Counted from the first letter of the stretch, positions 40,098 to 50,185 are shown. The stretch is 64,000 nt of DNA from Falsiroseomonas sp041690465 (GCF_041690465.1 NZ_JAWLHG010000018.1:1-64000); one strand, 5' to 3'. The notes: generated from the letters alone by a model not told the origin. Program-made: numbers and translations.

Positions 40098-41711
40098 TCA
40101 GGCGTTGACCGGCGCGATCTCCATCGCCAGCGTCCGCTCGTCGTTGCGCGGCGTCACGCGCAGGCCGCGCCGGGAGGCCCAGATGTTCACCTGGTGATGC
40201 AGCGGGATGATCGGATAGTCCGGCATCACCAGCCTCGTCGCCTCGTGATACACCTTCTCCCGCGCGGCATCGTCGATGGTGGCGAGCGCGCGATCGAGCA
40301 GCGCGTCGAATGCGGGATTGGAGTAGAGGGAGCGATTTGCCACGCCGCGCCCGCGATCGCGGTTGGCGGTCGCGATCAGTGCAGACATCGGGCTGTCCGG
40401 CTCGCCGGTGCCGGTGCCCCAGCCGAGCAGGCCGATCGAGAACTCGTTGCGCGCCGAGCGGGCGAAGAACACGTTGGAGGGCATCACGTTCACCTCCGTC
40501 CGCACGCCGACGCGCGACCACATCTGGGCGATCGCCTGCACGATCCGCTCGTCGTTCACATAGCGGTCGTTCGGACCGCTGAGCTTGATGCGGAACCCGT
40601 TCGGGTAGCCGGCCTCGGTCAGCAGCCGCTTCGCTGCCTCCGGATCGTAGGGATCATGCTGGATCGAGGGATCATGGCCGAACACGCCGCGCGAGAGGAA
40701 CTGGCCCGATGGCGCGGCGAAGCCGCTCATGATCTGCTGGACGATGCCCTCGCGATTGATTGCCAGCGAGAGCGCACGGCGCACGCGCACATCCTTGAGC
40801 GGGCTGCGCTCGAGCTTCTCCCCATTCGGGCCGCTGACATCGGGCGTGTCGTCGCGCTGGTGGTCGAGGAACAGGTAGATGTTGCGCAGGCCCGCCTGGC
40901 TGACGATCGTCAGGCGGTTGTTCGACTGCAGCGCGCCGACGTCGCGCGTCGGCACGGAGTCGATCACATCCACATCGCCCGCGCTGAGTGCCGCGATGCG
41001 CGTCGCCTCGTTGGTGATCATCCGATAGACCACGCGCCGCCAGGGCTGCGCCGGGCCCCACCAGGCGTCGTTGCGCTCGAACACCACGCGATCGCCAGGC
41101 ATGTAGGAGACCATGCGGTACGGGCCGGTGCCGACGGTCGCCTTGCCGCTGTTGAAATCGGCGGTCTCGGCGCCCTGCGCATGCTTGCGGCTGATCAGCG
41201 TCAGCCCGCCCATCAGCGTCGGCACCAGCGGGTTCGGCGCAGCAGTATGCATCCGGATGGTATGCGAATCCACCACCTCCAGCCGCTGGATTGGCCGCGT
41301 GTAGATGGTGAAGTTGGAGGGACTGTTGCGCACCTGCGGCACGCGTTCGAAGGTGAACACCACGTCGTCCGCGGTGAAGGGGCTGCCGTCGTGCCAGTTC
41401 ACGCCGCGCCGCAGCTTGAACTCCCAGGTCGTCTCCGTCACCGGCCGCCAGGATTCCGCGAGTGCCGGATAGGGCCGGAAATTCTCGTCATGGTGGACCA
41501 GGCGATCGAAGATGTGCTGCGCCACCGCGCCGTTCGGCGTCAGCGCATGGAAGTGCGGATCCATCGAGCTGAAGGCGCCGCCGACCGCGATGGTCAGCGT
41601 ATCGCCCCGCTGCTGCGCGCGCGCCGTGCCGGACGGCGCCAGAACCGGCGCCGCCAACGCGCTGCCCGCCGCCAGAAGCGTGCGGCGTCCAATCCCTGCA
41701 CCGTTGCGCAT
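40098..41711 (-). CDS. ABC transporter substrate-binding protein, family 5 (oligopeptide type)
   Basis: 537 aa, normal for DppA/OppA-like proteins. Signal IGRRTLLAAGSALAAPVLA with twin Arg, ending near ARAQ. Family blocks: FKLRRGVNWHDGSPFTADDV (about residue 98), TGPYRMVSYMPGDRVVFERN (about 198) and LSLAINREGIVQQIM. No Dpp/Opp permease or ATPase gene lies in the window, so it must use components encoded elsewhere. Start follows GGGAGAGC. Divergent from the amidohydrolase gene across 85 bases; the ligand may be that enzyme's substrate. Confidence 0.92.
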   Translation of the reverse strand: MRNGAGIGRRTLLAAGSALAAPVLAPSGTARAQQRGDTLTIAVGGAFSSMDPHFHALTPNGAVAQHIFDRLVHHDENFRPYPALAESWRPVTETTWEFKLRRGVNWHDGSPFTADDVVFTFERVPQVRNSPSNFTIYTRPIQRLEVVDSHTIRMHTAAPNPLVPTLMGGLTLISRKHAQGAETADFNSGKATVGTGPYRMVSYMPGDRVVFERNDAWWGPAQPWRRVVYRMITNEATRIAALSAGDVDVIDSVPTRDVGALQSNNRLTIVSQAGLRNIYLFLDHQRDDTPDVSGPNGEKLERSPLKDVRVRRALSLAINREGIVQQIMSGFAAPSGQFLSRGVFGHDPSIQHDPYDPEAAKRLLTEAGYPNGFRIKLSGPNDRYVNDERIVQAIAQMWSRVGVRTEVNVMPSNVFFARSARNEFSIGLLGWGTGTGEPDSPMSALIATANRDRGRGVANRSLYSNPAFDALLDRALATIDDAAREKVYHEATRLVMPDYPIIPLHHQVNIWASRRGLRVTPRNDERTLAMEIAPVNA

Positions 41712-41796
41712 CGAAGCTCTCCCAGCTGTCTCTTGCCGCCGCCATCATGCGGTGCAGGATGGGGCGGACGCAACGGCGAGATCGGGGGACCGGGCC

Positions 41797-43179
41797 TTGG
41801 ACCTGCTCATCACGGATACGGTGGTCGTCACCCAGGACGAGCAGCGGACGATCCTCGACCGCGGCGCCGTTGTCATCCGCGGCGACCGCATCGCCGCCGT
41901 CGGCCCGAGCGCGGAGTTGGAGGCCGCGCATCCCGACCTCCAGCGCCTGCCGGGCCGCGGCAAGGCGGTGCTGCCCGGCTTCATCAACAGCCACACGCAT
42001 ACGATCCTGACCGTGCTGCGCGCGACGGTGGAGGATTGGGCCGGCAACGCCGTCTACGGCTACATGTCGCCGGTCTCCTACACCATGACGCCGGAGGAAC
42101 GGCAGGTGATGGCCGTGCTCGGCGTGCTGGAGGGTATCCGATCCGGCTGCACCATGTTCGTGGACCCGTTCCGCCACGTTCCCGACTATGCCGAGGCGAT
42201 GGCCGCGACCGGTGCGCGCCTGCTGCTCTCCGAGAACTGCGCGGACGTGAACACGCTAAAGATCCGCCATGGCGACTGGTCACCCGACCCGGCCTTCGGC
42301 GAGGCATTCCTGGACCGCACCATCGCCGGCATCGAACGCTTCCACGGCACGCATGATGGCCGCCTGCAGATCCAGATCGCCGCGCACGCCACCGACAACT
42401 GCACGCCCGCCTATCTGGAGCGCCTGACGCAGCTCGCACGCAAGCACGGCATGCCGCGCACCGTCCACCTGGCGCAGTCCATGGAGGAGGTGCGCGTGGT
42501 GCGGGAGCGCCATGGCTGCACGCCCGCCGAATACCTGGCGCGGAACGGCTGGGCGGAGCCCGACGTGATCGCCGCGCACTGGACCTTCTGCACGGCCGAC
42601 GACGTCGCGCTGCTGGCGAAGGGCGGCGTGCACTGGGCGCATTGCCCGCCCAATGCCTCCCGCCGCGGCCCGCATCCGGCACTCGCCAAGACCATCCGCA
42701 AGGCCGGCGTGAACATCGTCTTCGGCTCCGACAACATGACGGAGGACATGTTCCACGCGCTGAAGATCGGCCTCATCGTGCATCGCGGCGCGGAGGGCAC
42801 GCAGGGCGTGGACCCCTCGCCCGAGCAGGTGTTCGACAGCGTCAACCGGAACGGCGCCAAGGCCATCGGGCGCCTTGCCGACATCGGCACCATCGAGGCC
42901 GGCAAGAAGGCGGACCTGACGCTGGTGAACCTGAACACGCCGGTCATGCGGCCGGTGACGAACCTCGTCGGCAACCTGGTGCATTACGGCCATCCCGGCA
43001 TCGTCGAGAGCGTGATGGTGGACGGCAACTGGGTGATGCGCGACGGCCGCATCCTGACCGTGGACGAGCCCGCTTTGCTCGCCGAGGCGCAGAACGTCAC
43101 CAGGCGCGTGTGGGAACGCATGCTCGCCGCCAACCCGGACCTGCCGCCGCCGCGTGCGATCCGCTGGCTGGACGTCTGA
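41797..43179 (+). CDS. Amidohydrolase family protein (AtzA/TrzN/SsnA-like)
   Basis: 460 aa metal-dependent hydrolase. Metal ligands: HxH in FINSHTHTILTVL (about residue 68), His in IAAHATDNC, His in HWTFCTADDV (about 262) and the catalytic Asp in VFGSDNMTED (about 312). The C-terminal GTIEAGKKADLTLVNLN is the usual beta-sandwich lead-in. Deaminates or dechlorinates an N-heterocycle or similar in related enzymes. TTG at 41797 is the likely start: it gives the family's LITDTVVVTQDEQ N-terminus and no ATG exists nearby. 11 bases before a second amidohydrolase gene. Confidence 0.88.
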   Translation: MDLLITDTVVVTQDEQRTILDRGAVVIRGDRIAAVGPSAELEAAHPDLQRLPGRGKAVLPGFINSHTHTILTVLRATVEDWAGNAVYGYMSPVSYTMTPEERQVMAVLGVLEGIRSGCTMFVDPFRHVPDYAEAMAATGARLLLSENCADVNTLKIRHGDWSPDPAFGEAFLDRTIAGIERFHGTHDGRLQIQIAAHATDNCTPAYLERLTQLARKHGMPRTVHLAQSMEEVRVVRERHGCTPAEYLARNGWAEPDVIAAHWTFCTADDVALLAKGGVHWAHCPPNASRRGPHPALAKTIRKAGVNIVFGSDNMTEDMFHALKIGLIVHRGAEGTQGVDPSPEQVFDSVNRNGAKAIGRLADIGTIEAGKKADLTLVNLNTPVMRPVTNLVGNLVHYGHPGIVESVMVDGNWVMRDGRILTVDEPALLAEAQNVTRRVWERMLAANPDLPPPRAIRWLDV

Positions 43180-43190
43180 GGGGAACGCAG

Positions 43191-44621
43191 ATGACCGACA
43201 TCCTGATCGAGCACGGCACGCTCATCACCATGGACCCGGCGCGCCGGGTGATCGAGGACGGCTCAGTCGCGATCGAGGCCGGGCGCATCACCGATATCGG
43301 CCCCGCCGCCGAGCTCGCCGCGCGCCACCCGCATCCGCGCAAGCGCATCGCCGCGCAGAACCACGCCGTGCTGCCCGGCCTGATCGACGCCCACACCCAT
43401 GCCGGCCACGCAATGACGCGCACCGCCGGCGGCGGCAACAGCAAGGTGTGGTTCGACACGGTGGGGCGCATCTACATGCGCGGCACCTCGGTGGATTTCT
43501 GGCGACTCGATGCCTCGATGGCGGCCACGGAACGGCTGCGCTTCGGCACCACCACCGCAATCGTGCTGCTCGGCGGCGGCGATTCCGCCATGCGCTGCGA
43601 CGAGATGCAATTCGTGGACGCGCATATGGAAGCCGTGCGGCAGGTCGGCGTGAAGGAGATCGTCGTGGTCGGCCATCCGCGCCCGCCCTTCCCCGCCACC
43701 TATTCCACCTGGCAGGGCGGGCAGGAGAGCGTCGCCAGCGTGCCCTTCACGCAGTTCCGCGACGTCTGCGCCGAGGCGGTGCGGAAATGGCATGGCGGCG
43801 CCGAGGGCCGCATCCGCGTGGCGCTGCTCTCGCCCGTGCATCACCAGTTCTCCGACCCGGCGCAGGCCGGGGCGCTCTACGCCTGCACGCGGGAGATGCG
43901 GGAGCTCTCGCGCCAACTCGGCGTGCTGTTCCACATGGACGGCCATCGCAACGGCTCCATCGCGCAGCTGCAGCGCGAGACCGGCGCGCTCGGCCCCGAT
44001 GCGTCGCTCTCGCATTGCGTGGACCTGACCGAGGCCGACATCGCCGCGCTGGTCGAGACCGGGGCGGTGGTGGTGCACAATCCCTCGGCCAACTACTCCA
44101 TCCGCGGCCGCTGCCCGGCGCCGGAGCTGATCGACGCGGGCGTGACGGTCGCGCTCGGCACCGATGCGCCGGCGCCTGACCGCTCGGCCGACATGTTCCG
44201 CAACATGTGGCAGTGCATGCACTATCAACGCACGGCGAAGCGCGACGAGCAGGTGATGCCCGCCGGCAAGGTACTGGAGATGTGCACCATCGACGCTGCG
44301 AAGGGCCTCGGCCTGGACGGCGAGATCGGCTCGCTGGAAGTCGGCAAGAAGGCCGACGTGATCACGGTGGACCTGTTCAAGCCGCACATCATGCCGCTGC
44401 AGATGCCGGTCTATCGCGTCACCTGCTTCGTGCAGGGCTCGGACGTCGCCAACGTCATCGTGGATGGGCGCGTCGTCCTGGAAGGCGGCGAGGTCCGCAC
44501 CGTGGATTGGCGCGGAGTCCTTCAGGAGGTTCAGGTGGAGGCCGAGGCGATGCTCCGCCGCACCGGCCTCGGCGAGCAATTCGAGCTGCCGCCCCGCTTC
44601 TGGGGCCACACTCACTACTGA
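43191..44621 (+). CDS. Amidohydrolase family protein
   Basis: 476 aa. Metal site: GLIDAHTHAGHAMTR (about residue 65), His in LFHMDGHRNGS, and Asp in ALGTDAPAPDRSADM (about 326). IGSLEVGKKADVITVDL follows in the C-terminal sandwich. A distant paralogue of the preceding enzyme; both have full metal sets, so two successive hydrolytic steps or two related substrates are possible. GGGGAACGCAG precedes the ATG. Converges on the PhoX-like gene. Confidence 0.88.
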   Translation: MTDILIEHGTLITMDPARRVIEDGSVAIEAGRITDIGPAAELAARHPHPRKRIAAQNHAVLPGLIDAHTHAGHAMTRTAGGGNSKVWFDTVGRIYMRGTSVDFWRLDASMAATERLRFGTTTAIVLLGGGDSAMRCDEMQFVDAHMEAVRQVGVKEIVVVGHPRPPFPATYSTWQGGQESVASVPFTQFRDVCAEAVRKWHGGAEGRIRVALLSPVHHQFSDPAQAGALYACTREMRELSRQLGVLFHMDGHRNGSIAQLQRETGALGPDASLSHCVDLTEADIAALVETGAVVVHNPSANYSIRGRCPAPELIDAGVTVALGTDAPAPDRSADMFRNMWQCMHYQRTAKRDEQVMPAGKVLEMCTIDAAKGLGLDGEIGSLEVGKKADVITVDLFKPHIMPLQMPVYRVTCFVQGSDVANVIVDGRVVLEGGEVRTVDWRGVLQEVQVEAEAMLRRTGLGEQFELPPRFWGHTHY

Positions 44622-44647
44622 GCAGCCACTACCGAGCAGCGAAGGGT

Positions 44648-46222
44648 TCAGCCGCCGACGGCGCCGCCGCCCCGCTTCGCCACCGCCACCAGCGCCGTGC
44701 GCGGCGGCGTGCGGGCCTCGAAGCCCGGCCAGCGGGTGGTCGGCCGGTCGAAGCTCGCGCCCGGCTCGGCGCCCGGCGCACGCACCAGAACCAGCAGCGC
44801 ATCGGCCTCCGGCGTGGTCGCGGCGCCGCCGATCCCCGCGCCACGCGGCGCGGCATAGGCGGGCAGCAGTACCGCGCGGCCGGGGCCGTCGAGGTCGCAG
44901 GCGAACACCGCATCCGCCGCCGTGCCCGGCCGCCCGGCGCGATCGGTGCCGACCCAGAGCCGCCCGCGCGCATCCACGGACAGCGTCGCCGGGTATCGCG
45001 GCAGCGCGGCCATGGGCTGGTCGCGCCCGTAGCTGCCGCCCTCGCCGGCATCGCCGGCAAGGAACAGCACGCGCGCCGACAGCCGCTCGGCCGCAAGGTC
45101 GCCGGCGAGTTCCAGCACATGGCCAGGATGCGCCCCGGCCCGCGGGTTCAGCGCCTCGACCTGGTCCGGACTGCGGGAACTGCCGGCGCGGCAGGCCAGC
45201 AGCAGCCGGGGCCCTGCGGGATCGAGCGCCAGAGCCGCCGGCCTGTCGAAGCGCGAGGCGCCGGCGAGTGTTGCGGCACTCGCCGGGTCCACGGCGGCGC
45301 CTTCCGGCAGTGGCAACCAGGCGATCGCATCGCCCTCGGCGCGCGCGGCGTACAGCTGGCCGTCATCCAGCGCGTCCGGCGCCTCCGCCAGGCCCGCCGA
45401 GAGGAAGCGGTAGACGAACCCCATCGCCCGCCCGTCGGCCAGGAACACCACTGCCCGGCCGTCCGCCGCGCGCGTGGCGGCGACCGCCGCGGCGCCGATC
45501 CGGCCCAGCGCGCTCCGCTTCACCGGCACGCTTTGCGGATCGAGCGGATCGAGCTCCAGCACCCAGCCGAAGCGATTGGCGGTGCGCCAACGCGGGTCGA
45601 GGTCGCGCAGTCGCGCCAGCCAAGGCTCGGGATCGCCCTCCGCCAGCAGAGCGCTGCCCCATGGCGTGGCGCAGCCTGCCTCCGGCGCCAGGATACCCTG
45701 CACCGCCTCGGTGCCAGCGGCAGGCCCGGACCAGCGGCAGAGCGTGTCGGCACCGAGCCGCCGGCTTTGGAAGCCGCCATCGACCACCATCCAGCCGGAC
45801 GCCGTCCGCTCCAGGTTGAGCAGCGAGGCACCCTGCATCGCCGCCGCGACCGCTGCCCGGTCGCGTCCGCCCGGCCAAGCCATCGCAGGGTCCACCTGCG
45901 GATGCACGACGCAGGCGACGAGGCGCGGGATGCCGTCGCTGGCCATTGGCGGCACGACGATGCTGGCGAGGCGGCCATCCCACCCGAACTGCGCGGCGGC
46001 CGCATCCGGCGTCGGGTTGCGCGGCGCCCAGGGCGGTGCGTCGAAGGTCACGCGGTCGCCCCAGCGGATCAGCACCTGTCGCGCATGGCCGGCGGCGACC
46101 CAATCGTCCGGTCGCACCGGAAGGGCGGCCGGGGCGAGGTCCAGCGTGGTGATCTGCGCCCGTGCGGGCGGTGCGGCGAGCGCAACCGCCGCGCCGAGCA
46201 GCGCGCGGCGCGGGACGCTCAA
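44648..46222 (-). CDS. PhoX-like (DUF839) exported protein
   Basis: 524 aa. A Tat-type signal SVPRRALLGAAVALAAPPARAQ begins the protein. Mature blocks: VLIRWGDRVTFDAPPW, QFGWDGRLASIVVPP, and the beta-propeller-like GFVYRFLS and RPAALALDPAGPRLLLACR, as in PhoX/DUF839 phosphatases. These bind Ca and Fe in the periplasm. The TTG start overlaps the stop of the molybdoenzyme gene (TTGA), and no ATG would preserve the signal. Coupling to a cytoplasmic-type molybdoenzyme is unusual. Phosphatase function is only a family-level guess. Confidence 0.75.
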   Translation of the reverse strand: MSVPRRALLGAAVALAAPPARAQITTLDLAPAALPVRPDDWVAAGHARQVLIRWGDRVTFDAPPWAPRNPTPDAAAAQFGWDGRLASIVVPPMASDGIPRLVACVVHPQVDPAMAWPGGRDRAAVAAAMQGASLLNLERTASGWMVVDGGFQSRRLGADTLCRWSGPAAGTEAVQGILAPEAGCATPWGSALLAEGDPEPWLARLRDLDPRWRTANRFGWVLELDPLDPQSVPVKRSALGRIGAAAVAATRAADGRAVVFLADGRAMGFVYRFLSAGLAEAPDALDDGQLYAARAEGDAIAWLPLPEGAAVDPASAATLAGASRFDRPAALALDPAGPRLLLACRAGSSRSPDQVEALNPRAGAHPGHVLELAGDLAAERLSARVLFLAGDAGEGGSYGRDQPMAALPRYPATLSVDARGRLWVGTDRAGRPGTAADAVFACDLDGPGRAVLLPAYAAPRGAGIGGAATTPEADALLVLVRAPGAEPGASFDRPTTRWPGFEARTPPRTALVAVAKRGGGAVGG

Positions 46223-48525
46223 GGCGCCTCCGTCACCGGCGGTGGCGCATGCACCGTGATGGGCGGCAGCTCGCCGGGCCAGCGCTCGATCTGCACCAGG
46301 CAGGATTGCGCCGCCGAGCCCTGGCCGAGGCGCGAGGTCGGCACGTCCTGGGTCAGAACGTTGGCGTTGCCGTGCAGGCAGGGCGCATCGGTCGCACCCG
46401 GACGCGCGGGGTTCCACCACGCGCCGGTGGCCATCGCCACCACGCCGGGGCGTATCGCGTCCGTCACCCGCAGCCCGGCGGCGATCACGCCGCGATCGTT
46501 GAAGACCCGCACCACCTCCCCGTCGTTTAGGCCGCGCGCGGCGGCGTCGTCCGCGTGCATGTGGATCGGCTCGCGCCCGCCGACGCGGTTGGCGGCGGCG
46601 ACGCGCCCGACATCCAACTGCCCGTGCAACCGCGTGAAAGGCTGGAAGGAGAGCATGTGCAGGGGGTAACGCTGCGCCAGCTCGCTCCCCAGCCATTCGC
46701 GCGGCTCCCGCCACACCGCATGGCCCGGCGCTTCCTCGTAGCCGAAGGAGGCGATGGTCTCGGAATGGATCTCCACCTTGCCGGACGGCGTGTTGAGCGG
46801 GTTGGCCTCCGGGTCGGCGCGGAACTCGGCGAACTGCACATAGGGCGTCTCGGGCGCCGGCAGCTCGACATGGCCGGCCTCCCAGAAGGTCGTGAAGTCC
46901 GGCACCTCGATCCCCTGCCCGGCACAGGCGCGGCGCCACAGGCCATACAGGTGCTGCAGCCAGGCCATCTCGTCGCGCTGCTCGGTGTAGGCGGCGCGAT
47001 AGCCCAGCGCGTCGGCAATATCGGCGAAGATGTCCACGTCGTTGCGCGCCTGGCCGATCGGAGCGATCGCCTGGTGCATCGCGCGCACGAAGCGGTCGCG
47101 CGAGGAGGAGCCGATGTCGTTGCGCTCCAGCGTGGTGGTGGCCGGCAGCACGATGTCGGCATGGCGCGCCACCGCGGTCCACCAGGGCTCGGAGACGACG
47201 ACGGTGTCCGCCCGGTTCCACCCGCGCAGCAGGCGGCCGAGATCCTGGTGGTGGTGGAAGGGGTTGCCGCCGGCCCACCAGATCATGCGGATGTCCGGCA
47301 GCAGCAGGTTGCGGCCGTTGTACTGCAGGATCTCGCCCGGGCGCTCCAGCAGCTCGGTGATGCGAGACACCGGGATATAGGCGCCGCAGGGGTTCTTCAC
47401 CGGCACGCCGCCCACGCTCGGCACCTCGAGCCGCGGCGTGCCGATGCCGTTCATCGAACCATAGCCGAAGGCGATCCCCTGCCCCGGCCGGCCGATGCCG
47501 CCAAGCATCGCCGCCAGCGCGACCAGCGCCCACCAGGGCTGTTCCCCATGCTCGGCACGCTGGATGGACCAGGTTGCGGTGAGCATGGTCGGCGCGCCGG
47601 CCGCCTCCAGGGCCAGGCGCCGGATCGTGGCGGCCGGCACGTCGGTGAGCGCTTCCGCCCATTCCGGCGTCTTCGGCGTGCCGTCCGCCCTGCCCAGCAC
47701 GTAATCGGAGAAGCGGTCGAACCCGACGGCGCAGCGGGCGAGGAAGTCGCGATCCTCCCTGCCCGCCTCCAGGATGACATGCGCCATGGCGAAGACCATC
47801 GCCGCATCGCTGTTCGGGCGGATCGGCACCCATTCGGCGCCCATGAACTCCGCCGTGTCGCCGCGGAATGGCGAGATGTTGACGAAGCGGACGCCCGCCT
47901 CCGCTGCCGCCTTCATCAGCGGCACGTATTCATGCGCGCCGCTGCCGCCGGAGGTGATCAGCCCGTTCTTCAGCGGCAGCCCGCCGAAGCACAGCATCAG
48001 CTTCGCGTTATCCCGGATCGAGACCCAGTCGGTCACCGGCCCCTGGATCACCTCGTTGGTGCCGAGGATGTGCGGCATCAGCGTCATGCCGGCGCCGTAG
48101 GAATAGTTCGTCACCTGTGCCGTGAAGCCGCCGCCGAGGCCGAGGAAGCGGTGCAGCTGCGTCCGCGCATGATGGTAGCGGCCGGCCGAGGACCAGCCAT
48201 AGGATCCGCCGAGGATAGAGGCAGGCCCGTGCTCGCCCCGCACCCGCGCGGTTTCCTCCGCCACCAGGCGGATCGCCTGGTCCCAGGAGACCGGCACGAA
48301 GGCATCGCCGCCCCGCGCGCTGCCGCGCCGCCCGCCCTTCAGCCAGCCGGCGCGGACGTAGGGGCGGTCGATCCGCGCGGCGCTGTGCACCGCGTCGGGG
48401 ATGGATTGCAGCAGCGAGCCCGGAAAGGGATCGCGCGCGAAGGGGCGCGCAGCGACCAGCCGCCCCCCTTCGACCACCGCGTCGAAGGAGCCGAAATGCG
48501 AACCATGCGGCTTGATCTCGGTCAT
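46219..48525 (-). CDS. Molybdopterin-dependent oxidoreductase, BisC/TorA type
   Basis: 768 aa, DMSO-reductase family. No N-terminal Cys cluster and no signal peptide (starts MTEIKPHGSHFGSFDAVVEG), which fits cytoplasmic biotin-sulfoxide reductase-like enzymes. The molybdenum-ligand Ser region is GGSYGWSSAGRYHHAR (about residue 107). Cofactor-binding blocks: MIWWAGGNPFHHHQD (about 405), VSEPWWTAVARHADIVLPAT (about 435) and the C-terminal VRVFNDRGVIAAGLRV. Reduces an S- or N-oxide. AGGAGGG lies six bases before the ATG. Divergent from the aminotransferase gene. Confidence 0.92.
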   Translation of the reverse strand: MTEIKPHGSHFGSFDAVVEGGRLVAARPFARDPFPGSLLQSIPDAVHSAARIDRPYVRAGWLKGGRRGSARGGDAFVPVSWDQAIRLVAEETARVRGEHGPASILGGSYGWSSAGRYHHARTQLHRFLGLGGGFTAQVTNYSYGAGMTLMPHILGTNEVIQGPVTDWVSIRDNAKLMLCFGGLPLKNGLITSGGSGAHEYVPLMKAAAEAGVRFVNISPFRGDTAEFMGAEWVPIRPNSDAAMVFAMAHVILEAGREDRDFLARCAVGFDRFSDYVLGRADGTPKTPEWAEALTDVPAATIRRLALEAAGAPTMLTATWSIQRAEHGEQPWWALVALAAMLGGIGRPGQGIAFGYGSMNGIGTPRLEVPSVGGVPVKNPCGAYIPVSRITELLERPGEILQYNGRNLLLPDIRMIWWAGGNPFHHHQDLGRLLRGWNRADTVVVSEPWWTAVARHADIVLPATTTLERNDIGSSSRDRFVRAMHQAIAPIGQARNDVDIFADIADALGYRAAYTEQRDEMAWLQHLYGLWRRACAGQGIEVPDFTTFWEAGHVELPAPETPYVQFAEFRADPEANPLNTPSGKVEIHSETIASFGYEEAPGHAVWREPREWLGSELAQRYPLHMLSFQPFTRLHGQLDVGRVAAANRVGGREPIHMHADDAAARGLNDGEVVRVFNDRGVIAAGLRVTDAIRPGVVAMATGAWWNPARPGATDAPCLHGNANVLTQDVPTSRLGQGSAAQSCLVQIERWPGELPPITVHAPPPVTEAP

Positions 48526-48653
48526 GTAAGCCCTCCTGCGGCCTTCAGTCTGGCCTTGGCGCCTGCCAGCCGCAACCGGCGCCCACGGCGGATGACGCGG
48601 GCGCGTGGCCGTTCTAGCATCGCGCCACGACCCGCCGAGGAAGAGCAAGCACC

Positions 48654-50051
48654 ATGACCCCGCCCCGCAACTCCAACGCCGTCCGGGACATCGCCAACGT
48701 CCTGCACCCCTACACGGACCACCGCGCCCATGCCGAGACCGGCCCGCTGGTGATCGCCCGTGGCGAGGGCGTGCGGGTGTGGGATGACCAGGGCAAGGAA
48801 TACATCGAGGCCGTCGCCGGCCTCTGGTGCGCCTCGCTCGGCTTCGACAACAAGCGCCTGGCGGAGGCCGCCTATGCGCAGATGAAGAAGCTGCCCTTCT
48901 ATCACTCCTTCACCGCCAAGTCGCACGAGCCGCTGATCGACCTGTCGGAGATGCTGATCGAGCGCAGCCCCTGCCCGATGAGCAAGGTATTCTACGCCAA
49001 CAGCGGCTCCGAGGCGAACGACACCGCCATCAAGATGATCTGGTACGCCAACAACGCGATGGGGCGGCCCAACAAGAAGAAGATCATCTCGCGCCTGAAG
49101 GCCTATCACGGCATCACCATCGCCAGCGGCTCGCTGACGGGGCTGCCGGCGAACCACAGGATGTTCGACCTGCCGGTCTCCGACCGCTTCGTCCATGTCT
49201 CGACGCCGCACCACTACCACGGCGCCCAGCCGGGCGAGTCGGAGGAGGCCTTCGCCACCCGGCTGGCCGAGGAGCTCGACCAGGTGATCCAGCGCGAGGG
49301 CCCGGAGACGGTCGCCGCCTTCTTCGCCGAGCCGGTGATGGGTGCCGGCGGCGTGATGGTGCCGCCCGCCACCTATTTCGAGAAGGTCCAGGCCGTGCTG
49401 AAGAAGCACGACGTGATGTTCGTCGCCGACGAGGTGATCTGCGGCTTCGGGCGCACCGGCAACTACTGGGGCAGCCAGACCTACGCCATCACGCCGGACA
49501 TCATCACCTGCGCCAAGGCGCTCTCGGCCAGCTTCCTGCCGATCAGCGCCATCATCATCAATGACCGCGTCTTCCAGGCACTGGCCGACGGCTCCCACAC
49601 CATCGGCACCTGGGGCCATGGCTTCACCTATTCCGGCCACCCGGTGCCGGCCGCGGTCGCGGTCGAGACGCTGAAGATCTACGATGAGCTCGACATCGTC
49701 GGCCACGTCCGCAAGACCGGTCCGCATCTGCAGAAGCGCCTGCGCGAGCGCTTCGCCGACCACCCGCTGGTTGGCGAGGTGCGCGGCATCGGGCTGGTCG
49801 GCGCGATCGAACTCGTGGCCGACAAGGCCACGCACAGGAACTTCGATGCCGCGCTGAAGGTCGGCCCGCGCATGACCAAGCTTGGCGAGGCCGAGGGCGT
49901 GATCCTGCGCGGCTTGGCGAACGACACCGTCGCCTTCTCGCCGCCGCTCATCATGACCGAGGCCGAGATCGACGCGATGGTGGAGCGCACCGGCCGCGCG
50001 CTGGATACGCTGACGGTGCAGCTGCGCCGCGAAAGCCTGGCGGTGGTCTGA
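48654..50051 (+). CDS. Class III (omega) aminotransferase
   Basis: 465 aa PLP enzyme. VFYANSGSEANDTAIKM (about residue 118), VADEVICGFGRTG (about 255) and the PLP-binding Lys in ITCAKALSASFLPISA (about 283), then GTWGHGFTYSGHPV. These are typical omega-amino-acid:pyruvate or amine transaminases. The ATG follows GAGGAAGAG. Single gene, ended by a strong hairpin at 50072-50116. Substrate could be a polyamine or amino acid released by the hydrolases in this region. Confidence 0.93.
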   Translation: MTPPRNSNAVRDIANVLHPYTDHRAHAETGPLVIARGEGVRVWDDQGKEYIEAVAGLWCASLGFDNKRLAEAAYAQMKKLPFYHSFTAKSHEPLIDLSEMLIERSPCPMSKVFYANSGSEANDTAIKMIWYANNAMGRPNKKKIISRLKAYHGITIASGSLTGLPANHRMFDLPVSDRFVHVSTPHHYHGAQPGESEEAFATRLAEELDQVIQREGPETVAAFFAEPVMGAGGVMVPPATYFEKVQAVLKKHDVMFVADEVICGFGRTGNYWGSQTYAITPDIITCAKALSASFLPISAIIINDRVFQALADGSHTIGTWGHGFTYSGHPVPAAVAVETLKIYDELDIVGHVRKTGPHLQKRLRERFADHPLVGEVRGIGLVGAIELVADKATHRNFDAALKVGPRMTKLGEAEGVILRGLANDTVAFSPPLIMTEAEIDAMVERTGRALDTLTVQLRRESLAVV

Positions 50052-50071
50052 GTTCCGGCGCGCGGGCGCCG

Positions 50072-50116
50072 CTGGACCCAAGTTGCCCGGACGGTGTCCT
50101 GGCAACTCGGGTCCAG
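50072..50116. terminator. Strong hairpin between converging aminotransferase and small gene
   Basis: 16-base arms CTGGACCCAAGTTGCC (50072-50087) and GGCAACTCGGGTCCAG (50101-50116) with one mismatch and a 13-base loop. It lies 21 bases past the aminotransferase stop and 70 bases before the end of the reverse gene, so it could serve both. Confidence 0.6.
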
Positions 50117-50185
50117 CCCTTTCGGGCCGGCGATTCACGCCCTGGCGTGCCCGCCGGCGGCGTGCATACCCAGGGCGATCGCTGG

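Noticed and set aside
46223..47833. Upstream extension of the PhoX-like frame to over 1000 aa
   Set aside because: It overlaps the molybdoenzyme in another frame; a TTG start at 46222 with a Tat signal explains the real gene.
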